Positions 55,613 to 64,000 of a DNA stretch of 64,000 nucleotides are shown here, in pieces (the first letter of the stretch is position 1; each line of letters opens with the position of its first letter). A program made the position numbers and the translations under genes. A model generated the notes under the pieces. The model saw only the letters and a list, made by a program, of their open reading frames with translations. It was not told where the DNA came from and did no database searches. Where the stretch lies: the NCBI RefSeq assembly GCF_051106095.1, contig NC_135785.1, positions 184,991,045 through 185,055,044 of the forward strand, given 5' to 3'. This stretch comes from Pogona vitticeps (taxonomy: Eukaryota > Chordata > Lepidosauria > Squamata > Agamidae).

Positions 55613-56145
55613 CAGTGGGGTCTCTACTTAAGAACGTCTCTACTTAAGAACAATCCAACTTAAGAACAGCTCCATTTGCTAAATTTTGCTTCTACTTGAG
55701 AACAAAAATCCAAGATAACAGGAAAAAAAAACCTCTCCTGCTCTTTTTTTAACCTTAGATCATCTTAGGTTAAAAAAAAATTCTCCCCCTAGTGGTAGAG
55801 TACGTATTAACCAGCTTTGCATTAGTTCCTATGGGAACTAATGCTTCAATCGAACACACCTCTACATAACAAAAAAACAGCCAGAACGGATTAATTGGTT
55901 TTCAGTCCATTCCTATGGAAAATTTTGCTTCAACTTAAGAATGTTTCAACTTAAGAACACCATTCCAAAACGGATTAAGTTCTTAAGTAGAGGTTCCACT
56001 GTAGTTTCTCTGGACAGAAAAGAGCAGATACGGATTAAATGGTTTTCAATGCATTCCTATGGGAAATGCAGATTCAACATAAGAACTTTTCAACTTGAGA
56101 ACCACCTTCCAATACGGATTAAGTTCTTAAGTACAGACCCCACTG
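55613..56145. mobile_element. Tigger-like MITE with an extra internal end
   Basis: Begins CAGTGGGGTCTCTACTTAAG after TA and ends GTACAGACCCCACTG before TA (56,146-56,147). An additional terminal repeat (TAGAGGTTCCACTG) and TA occur at about 55,988-56,003. Its two parts match the first and last parts of the 5,351-5,911 element, but the middle is different. Confidence 0.85.
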
Positions 56146-57399
56146 TATCTGTATCCCAGTTGGTCACAACTGCTAAAATACATTGGTTAAATCCTGTCTC
56201 TTTCCTACTGAGCAACAGACATTTTTCATTTCTCTTCAGAGACACTTGTCAGCCTTACACTGAGGTAACTTGGTTGTTTGTTATCATCCTGCTCAGATGT
56301 AGAGATGTATAGGTCTGTGATGAAAGTTGTTACCTATATGTGCTAGGACTGTATTTCGGTTTAGCCCAATCAAACTGGTCTGATCCAGACATGTTTAGGA
56401 AATGTCTCAATGAAAACTGAGCATCTTCAAAGCAAACGGAAACTTACTGAGAGGATTTCGAAAGATTTCTTAAGTGACTTGAACTTCGAGGGTTTAGAAC
56501 TTCGAGGGACACAGACAGTGCATCTAACTGATGGAGTTCCCTCCTCAAAGCTTTCAATGCAAGGATATACCAGTGTGTGAAGAATGAGGAGGGCAGAAAT
56601 GTGATTGACATATGGTTTTGCCAAGGCTGGTTTTTATTCCTCAATCCTTACCCTCCGGCTATCCTGAAATTTTGTAGCTTTTTATTTCATTTTGTCTAGA
56701 ATACCTCTATGACTTTTGGAACTTCTAGACAAACTGCCCTTAAACAAACAGAGAAAGTTAAAGGGAAGGAAATCTCCGATTCAGCCAAATGTAAGTGCTC
56801 CCTTTCTCCTCCAAACTCTGTACTTACCCTTCTGAAATTTTGCAAGTCTCTTGACATGAATAATCTCTGTTTATAACAGCTGTCAACAAATACCCGGGAA
56901 ACTTAAGGGTGGCCAAGGCCTTTTCAAAACGCCCAGACTGTAAAGGTCAATCTTGCACAAAACTCCCTGCACCCATTTTTTTTCTGAAATATAGGCAGCT
57001 ATATTTTGCCATGAAGCTGTGACTGGTTCCTAAAAATGAAATCAAAAGGTAAAGATGAGAGCAGTGGACAAACACAAGTCCAAGATATCTATACATGTGG
57101 TTCCAGATCTCACAAACAGAAAATGTCTGGTAGCTGCTTGTGGATTTCAGATGACTCTTGGGTGGTGGGAGGCATGATAACCCTGCACGCAAATCCAGCA
57201 TCCTCCTAACCGTGTTCCAAACGGAATGCGGGCTTGGCTCACGCCCCCCTATTACCCCGTCCGCCACCGCCACCCCTCACGTTGAATCCCTGACTTTGGC
57301 TACAGGGGAGAGAGAAATGCCAGCTTTGACATTCCGCCACCAAAACCCGCTTTTGCTGTCCTGGCTTGATGCACCCTAGAAACGTCTTTCTGGACAAAG
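56146..57399. other. Upstream region of REPS2
   Basis: No exon seen. GC content rises from about 57,160 into the CpG island. A (CA)n run is at 57,406-57,425. Confidence 0.45.
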
Positions 57400-57429
57400 A
57401 TTAGAACACACACACACACACACACCCTC

Positions 57430-58063
57430 AGCCCCTCAGCGAGCGAAGCTGGGCTTCCTCGAGAGAAAAGCGAAAGGCCGTTTCCCGCTCCTTCTCCGGC
57501 CCCGGGGGCTCTGGAGGTGGTGCCAACGCCGGAGGTGATAACCTGAGGAAAGCCTTTTTCCTCGCCTCCCTGTTGTTCCCTTCCGCCGCCCCCCCCCCTT
57601 CGCTGCTGCTGCTTCTGCTGCTGCTGCTTCTGTCGCCGCCGCCCCCTCCTCCCTTTCCCGTGCTTTGATTTCTCATTATTATTATTATTGCCGCAGAAAG
57701 CGGGGGAACGCGGAAAGGCGGAGGAATCAGAAAGGGAAGGCGCGAGGGAGCTCTCCCCCCTCTCTCTCCCCCTCCGCGCACACACACACACATGCACGCG
57801 CGCGCACAAACACACCTACACACACACACAGAGGGGCAGCACTGCAGAGGCAGCGGCGTTCCGCACTGGAGAGGAGGCGGGCGACGAGCGGCAGCCGGGC
57901 TGAGGCGGCGGCAGAAGAGCAGCGGCGAGCCGCAAGCAGCAGCAGCAGCAGCAGCAGCCGGGGTTGCACCTTCTCCGCTGCGGCGGCTCTTCCTCCTCCT
58001 CCTCCTCCTCCCTCCGAGGGGTTTTTGCGCTCCCCTCCGGAGTCGCTGCGGCGTCGCCCCCTC
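57430..58063 (+). promoter_or_regulatory. REPS2 CpG-island promoter and 5' UTR
   Basis: CpG-dense, very GC-rich block running into the first coding exon, with several simple runs (CA, CGCG, AGC, TCC). Long reading frames on both strands here come from base composition and low-complexity repeats. The transcription start cannot be placed. Confidence 0.75.
57935..57958 (+). repeat. (AGC)8 repeat in REPS2 5' UTR
   Basis: Eight AGC units about 105 bases upstream of the REPS2 start codon, followed by a TCC run at about 57,988-58,013. Confidence 0.9.
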
Positions 58064-58327
58064 ATGGAGCCGCTGCCGGCCGCGGCGACCGCCTCTGGAC
58101 CGGCGGCAGGAGGAGCCGCGTTTCTTCTGGCGGCCAGCGAGCAGCCGTCTTACGCCGAGCTCTTCTCCCTTTGCGGGGGCGGCGGCGGCGGCGGCGGCGG
58201 GAGCCCAGCTGCGCCCGAACCGGGATCGGGGCCGAGCGCCACCGCCTCCACCGCCGCCGCCGCCGCCGGGAGCAAAGTGGCGGAGTTGTTCAGGGCGTCG
58301 CAGCTCCCGGCCGAGACCCTGCATCAG
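58064..58327 (+). CDS. REPS2: REPS2 (RalBP1-associated EH-domain protein), exon 1
   Basis: REPS2 (POB1) is an EH-domain adaptor that binds RalBP1 and takes part in growth-factor receptor endocytosis. Only the first coding exon is here: 88 codons from ATG (CTCATGGAG context) to CAG, followed by donor GTAAGG at 58,328. The N-terminus is Ala/Gly/Ser-rich and low complexity, with a run of nine Gly. It carries SYAELFSLCGG and ends VAELFRASQLPAETLHQ, which nearly matches human REPS2 at the start of its first EH domain. The remaining exons lie beyond the window, and intron 1 exceeds 5.6 kb. The same strand as the right TXLNG matches the human order. Confidence 0.93.
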
Positions 58328-58689
58328 GTAAGGGAGGCCGGGAGACGACGCTGCCTGACTCGTGCCTTGGTTGACCCGAGCAGAGGGCTCCTGGGCATGA
58401 GCAGAGGGCTTTCGCCCGTGAGCCGGGTGAGGGATGTCGAGGTCAGCCCCCTCACAGAAAGTTTTAACTCTGCCACTCTAAAATAAGTGGCTAAATGTCT
58501 CACTAGGACGGACAAAAGGGCCCAGAAAAAAAAAAGAGAGTGCCTTGGCTAAGAGGCTTCCTTCTGCCTCGGTCCCTAGTGCGAGCGCTTCCCTTGACTT
58601 TTTATCTTCTCTCTCCTGCCCCACACCTTTGCCGCCCTAAGAGGGGTTGATGGAGCACCGAGGACGGAATGCTTTGCGTGCTCCAAAAT

Positions 58690-58756
<67 letters not shown>

Positions 58757-61370
58757 GGTACAGTATTTTTTTAGCCGCACCATTAGGTGCTCTCCTGTAG
58801 GTGCTCTCCTGTTTCTAGGCCTTTTTTTAAAAAAGGGAGTTACATTAGTTTTCTTTCCACCCAGTGGATAAAGGAGAATAGGGAGATCAGGATTTGATCC
58901 CTATCCCTGGAGGGTAAAAGTACTGTAAACCTTTTCTGCATAGACTTGTAGAAATATTTTTTTTGTATGCTGTGAACTTGTAAAAGAATGAACTCCTTTA
59001 CCGGAGCTGTTTATCAATTTTCATGGCTTATGTCTCACCTATTACTTTGAAAACAACCGCTGGGTGGCAAAGAGTCAAAAAACAGTGGAATTTAAAACAG
59101 TCTTAAAACTCCACAGTTAAAAATGACAACAATAAGATAACAATAAGGTTTGTAAGAACAGCTTCAGACTTTTTAAAAAAAGATATGTGGAAGTTAGCAT
59201 AAGAGGAGTTAGCATAAAACGCTCACAAATAGCATGAGTTGAGGCCTCTTGGCTGTTTTTTTCCCCATGATAATATGAATGTAAATTCTTGGTTTGGCTG
59301 AAAAGTTAGTCCCACAGGAAACCAGAACACTATGCAGCTGCTCCATTTGTGCATTTTGTTGGGTGATTTTATGGTATCCAAGTATTAGTTCACAGACTGT
59401 TTAAATTCACAAATGCTGTTTATCAACTAATGGATTACTAAATGCACTATAACTACTAATTTCTTCTAATCAGGAAGTATCCTGGAAGGCTGCTTTAGTT
59501 ATATTATGCTGTCTCATCTTCTCACTTCCTCTATTTCCTCTGAAGTCCACAAAGAGAGGAAAAAGCAAGTCAAAAAAGTGTAGTAATTGCTGTAGACACA
59601 CACTGTTTGTTATTGTTTGCAGTACAGTATGCCTCCTCCACTACCAGCTGCAGAAACACTGTAGTTGTCTTTCTGTAATAGACATTAGTTCTTTATTTAT
59701 TTTTATTTATTTTTTTGCAACATGGCATACAGTTCCTTTTCAGATTTGGCTCATGAGTCTAACATCATCCTAACATTAAATCTTCGTATGTAAAAGGGGT
59801 TGTTTTACATTCAGTGTGTTCTGTTATCTCCAGACAGAACAGAGATACACAGTTAAAAGTGTATTGACTTGTACTTATAAAAACAGCATTGTTCTGGGAT
59901 GGATTCAAGATTGAGAGCCTTTGGGGTATGAATAAATTATAATGTATGCAAATCATTCTATAGTTATATGGTAGAGCTAAGAGAGTACACTACTGTATTT
60001 ACATTTAGTGTGAGAGTCAGCGTTCTTTGCCTTAGTCCATGGAGCTATGAATACAGTGGAAAGCTGCACACCTGCTTAGACCTCCTAGCTTCAAAATAAC
60101 TAGAGCTATCAGAGCAGAGAAAGGAATGTGACCAGGCAGCATTTGATTGCCCCATTTCTTTACCCTGCCCATGAGGGTGCATTCTTCTGAAAGAGGGCAT
60201 ACAGTAGAGGGTGTTATCCTGGTCACAAGTGTTCTCAGGCAACCTCAATTGATTTCATTCCGATGGATGTGCCATCAAGTAAATTTAGGATTGCAGCCAG
60301 GGAGCACAGTGTACATAAAAGCCAGTTTGTGTATTTTCAGGTTCCCTTTCTTCTGTGCCCCCAGCAGCTGGCTTTTCTCTCAATCTGCAGATCCAGACAC
60401 GGTCATATGTTCTCTGCCCTCATTTTTGGCATTGGATTAGGGCCAAACAGTCTCAGTGGGCAGTAAAGCCCGGCAGTTCTCAATAATACTTCTAAAGCGG
60501 AACTACATAGCTAGTCAAGACAGCTGGACTGGCAAACTGCACATCAGCAACTATTTATGTATTTTTTTTCTCTCTCTCTCTTTTTAATTGCTGGTGGAAC
60601 CACCTGGGCTTAATCTATAATTAGACAGATTCTGGTAATAGGTGACAACATAGACATCTAAAGTTCATTTCTTATTCTTTCTTCTAAACTTGTTGCACAT
60701 CAGAGAGTAGTGGTCTGAATGGCAAGTCAGAAAGTAGGTATAATTGACCAATATCAATTCTGTTGTTATTTGCATTCTTTATAGCATTGCTTGCTTGCTG
60801 CTGTACTAATACAAACTCTTAGCTGCCGTTCCATTTTCATTGTGATTCCTGAGCTTTCATATATAGAGACTAAACAACAATAAGTCTTATACTACCTGTT
60901 TCTGGCATATTTTGTCAAGCATAGTACCCCAATCAATATATGTCTAATTAATGTGCACAAGACGGCAGTAGGTGATAAGTTCCACCCCATGCCAATAAAT
61001 ATGTTTTTCATTTATTTCAAAACCTCTCTCTTCCATTGTTTATTGTGTCAAGAAATATCTCAACATGTCAGTTGCAGTCCTTGCATTGTTTTTCAGCTTC
61101 TGTCTCTACAGAAATGATGTTTTTGTTTGGTGTGGGCCTAATTTTGTTGGTGTTAAGACTTTACATCAGTTTGAGATTGTTGCAAAAAACAGACTGATCA
61201 TCAAAAATTATGATTTTAAATGGGTGATGGTGTATGCCACCTATTAGCGTGTGCCATCTATCATAGGAATACTGTGGTGTGGAGAACTCTGTGTAATCTC
61301 TGATTGCTTGCCAGCTCTACTTACACTGAAAGGGTTCTTGTTACTTAGGATTGTAGAGAGAAAGCAGGTA
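58328..61370 (+). other. REPS2 intron 1, first part
   Basis: Intronic, with no further exon recognised. Holds the (TTTA)n run at 58,688-58,756 and AT-rich unique sequence. Fragments near 60,245-60,300 recall a dispersed amniote repeat. Confidence 0.6.
58688..58756. repeat. (TTTA)n microsatellite
   Basis: About 17 TTTA units at the start of REPS2 intron 1. Confidence 0.97.
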
Positions 61371-61642
61371 CAGTGGACCCTCAACTTACAGACGGCTCGA
61401 CTTACAGACTTTTCGAGTTACAGACTTCTCTGGCCACAAAATTTAGATTCGACTTGCAGCCGGAGAATCAACTTACAGACCAGAAAAAAACCAAAATGGA
61501 ACAAAAATAGAATAAAAACTGCCAGTTATGGGATTAATCGGTTTTCAATGCATTTTAGGTCAATGGAGATTCGACCTACAGACTTTTCGACTTGCAGCCA
61601 CCGTTCCAATACGGATTAATTCCGTAAGTAGAGGGTCCACTG
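61371..61642. mobile_element. Tigger-like MITE in REPS2 intron 1
   Basis: 272 bp with ends CAGTGGACCCTCAACTTACA and GTAAGTAGAGGGTCCACTG, flanked by TA at 61,369-61,370 and 61,643-61,644. Same subfamily as 18,402-18,662. Confidence 0.92.
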
Positions 61643-61644
61643 TA

Positions 61645-63124
61645 TGCAGACTACAGGAGTCAAATGAGCAATGGAGATTAGTGTCATTCTAACCTAAGAT
61701 TTACCATAGACAGGTCTTGAAGGCTGCAGCAGTTCAGAGAGTGAGAGCATCAAAGAAGTAGAAACCCTTAAAGAATTAAACTTGAGGAAAATACTCTCTT
61801 TTGGGTAGATGCTTTTGAAGACTCATATGAATAGGCATGGAGAAATGCCTTCCTGGTTTCTCAGCAATGGATCAGATTTTTTTAAAATTCATTTAAAATA
61901 TGTTAATTAAGAATTGATAAGCTTTTCAGTTTCGTATGTATGTGTGCAGGACATTACAGTATTCTAATTTTTGTTCGTAATGTTCTCCATCATTCTTAAA
62001 AGTCTTTTTCGGAATTAAGTGATACATTTATATTTTACATGGTAGAAATCAGGTAAATTTAAAAGTCTCTTCTGGGCAGCTATATTATTATTTTGATACC
62101 CCCTTTATTTTTTATTTTTCTTTTCTTTTCTTTTCTTTTCTTTCTTTCTTTTTTTTTTTTTTTTTGCCCTAACGTTATTATTCATTGTTTCTTCCACAGA
62201 TAATAGTTCCCTTTTAAAAGAGAAACATGAAATGACAGCTTTATGTGATAACGCGCTGCCACAGGCAGGGGCAAACACCAGTTTTAGGAAGTGGCTGCCA
62301 GATGATATGAATCTGATAGTTTGTTTATTTTGAAATATATCTACTAGTTTAGATTGTTACTGTTACAGTGTTTTCTCATTAGTATCTATTATCTAGCATC
62401 TGAACCAAATCTTGTGCTGTTTTAAATTAGATAGCTTGACTAAATTCTTTGCAAAACGAGAGTGAGTGATAAGTACCTTAGTTATACACTTTTGCTACCT
62501 CACCCAATGGTCTTCGGTTTCCTATAACAGTCAATTTCAAACGCATGGCTTATCTGATGTATCTATATGGCTTACATAGGGGAACACTTTTCTGCATTGC
62601 CTACTTGTTGCCATTTCCTCCACCATATGCACAGTGCAACTGATAAAGTTGAGGGATAATTTTGCTAATCTTATGGATGCCAGGTCACTTTCTTATTAAA
62701 AATAAATAATTAAATAAAAGAGCCTGCTACTCATGTACAGAAGGATATACTGTTTTTTCCTAAAAGAAGGTGAGGTTAGACATAAAGCCATTTTGGTAGC
62801 AAAGACTGATAATAGTTTTCATTCAGATTGTGTCTCCATTCACAGGTGACACAGTTCAAAATGGATGAAATGTGATTATTATATGTGTGTCTCTCTGCTC
62901 ATCAGTCGATTCAAAAACCAGGCACAACTGTGTTTAAACCATCTTTTTCCTCCCCACACATGTATACCAACTCTAGGACAGATGCTGAAAGTGACTTTAA
63001 CAGTATAACATTTGTATCAAGATTAAGACAGTTAAAAGGTCATTTAACCTAAGCCAACAGGGAAGCAAAATATCAGCCTGAAAGGTGTCAGATTTACATG
63101 TAAACCACATGTGGGTCACTGTGT
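61645..63124 (+). other. REPS2 intron 1, second part
   Basis: No exon recognised. Contains a pyrimidine run (TTTTC)n and poly-T at 62,118-62,165. Confidence 0.5.
62118..62165. repeat. (TTTTC)n/poly-T tract
   Basis: About five TTTTC units passing into TTTC units and a T run of about 17. Confidence 0.9.
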
Positions 63125-63312
63125 TTTGTTCTGTCAAGTTGCGCCTGACATATAGCAATTCTGATATGATGTTCAAGGTATGTGAGATATTTAAGCAGTT
63201 GTTTTACCAGTTCCACCTCCCCATCCAGTGAGTTTCCATGGCTGAGCAGAAATTTGAACCCAGGTCTCCTGGGTCCCAGTAGACCCCTCTGTCCACTTTA
63301 CCATGCTGCCTC
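63125..63312 (-). mobile_element. tRNA-derived SINE
   Basis: On the minus strand, GGCAGCATGGTAAAGTGGAC and CTGGGTTCAAATTTCTGCTC correspond to the tRNA-like A and B boxes, followed by CATGGAAACTCACTGG, the body of a common squamate SINE. The far end (AGAATTGCTATATGTCAGGC) is the degraded core. Confidence 0.72.
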
Positions 63313-63883
63313 TTACAACTTTAAAATTTGGTTCATTTCACCTGGCAGTCAATTAATGACATTTTAAGTGGAATTGCATAATTTCTATTGAGCATTTTTG
63401 GCTAAATGAAATTGGCATGTTAGAGCAAAAGTGGACTAGTAATTGATGTAGTGATTTTGTTTCATTATTTTATTACCTGTTATGACTTATCTTCAGAATT
63501 TTATCTGACATGTCTGCTTCAATAAAAGATTATATTTTAGATGGGTTGCTGACTGGGAAAGTGGAACGGTGAATTTTATAAAGATATGGAACCAGTCTGT
63601 TACTGCCATCAACTCAATACTACCATCACACTTATGGTCATTAAAGCTTATTGAAATGCTGATACCTAATATATTAATTGCTACTCAACAGGTGGCCACT
63701 GAGGCTATTGTATTTATTTATTTATTGTGTGACTTGATATTGGGACTACAAGGGAATAGTGCATTTGCTGTTATCCTGTTGTGATTGTAGAATGCATCCT
63801 TCAAGGACACACAGTTCTTAGCAAAAAATATTTTAATTGCAGAGTATTCTGAAACATCTGTGTGACCTGTCCAGGCAAGACAG

Positions 63884-64000
63884 AGTGGTGCCTTGACTTA
63901 TTAAAGTCCCAATTTATGACCATTTCGAGTTATGACCAGCTCCAACCACAAAATTTTGCTTCGACTTGCGACCGGAGCTTCCAGTTACAAACAGAAAAAG
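63884..64000. mobile_element. Tigger-like MITE, cut by the window end
   Basis: Reads GTGGTGCCTTGACTTATTAA then TTCGACTTGCGACCGGAGC, the family pattern. Its far end lies outside the window. Confidence 0.75.

Noticed and set aside
57428-58486. Frames of 136-298 codons on both strands of the REPS2 CpG island
   Set aside because: Low-complexity frames from triplet repeats. Only the plus-strand frame from 58,064 to 58,327 matches a known protein and ends at a good donor.

Overview
The window looks like nuclear DNA of a squamate reptile (lizard or snake). It has spliced vertebrate genes in CpG islands, BovB (RTE), CR1, L2-type and R2/R4-like LINEs, tRNA-derived SINEs with BovB-like tails, many small hAT and TcMar/Tigger-like MITEs, and a Gmr1-like LTR fossil. 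Two vertebrate genes can be recognised: gamma-taxilin (TXLNG), present twice, and the first exon of REPS2. These lie close together on human Xp22.2, so the locus is a conserved block.

The main feature is a large inverted duplication. The left arm (about 4,376-21,407) carries a complete TXLNG on the minus strand. The right arm (about 25,707-42,962) carries a complete TXLNG on the plus strand. The 5' ends face each other across a spacer of about 4.3 kb. Each copy has nine recognisable coding exons with canonical splice sites and the same exon lengths, giving a 1,482-nt coding sequence (493 aa). By eye the predicted proteins differ at two residues, both in the exon coding residues 297-321.

The arms are not an exact mirror. 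The CpG islands, the first introns and the last introns are nearly identical. The introns around the middle exons are clearly diverged, and the exon coding residues 297-321 differs at 6 of 75 bases. Several transposons sit in one arm only, with a clean unfilled site in the other. This argues against a simple assembly echo and suggests patchy homogenisation, possibly by gene conversion. The right copy lacks 768 bp of upstream sequence that the left copy has.

The spacer holds an L2-type LINE and a broken Gmr1-like LTR retrotransposon with a SCAN-like capsid region. Outside the palindrome, 1-4.4 kb is mostly a BovB LINE. From 43 to 57 kb is a repeat-rich intergenic region where human RBBP7 would be expected but is not seen. 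From 57.4 to 58.3 kb are the CpG-island promoter and first coding exon of REPS2, and the rest is REPS2 intron 1. TXLNG is a coiled-coil syntaxin-binding and ATF4-inhibiting protein. REPS2 is an EH-domain adaptor in endocytosis. They are neighbours and do not form an operon.
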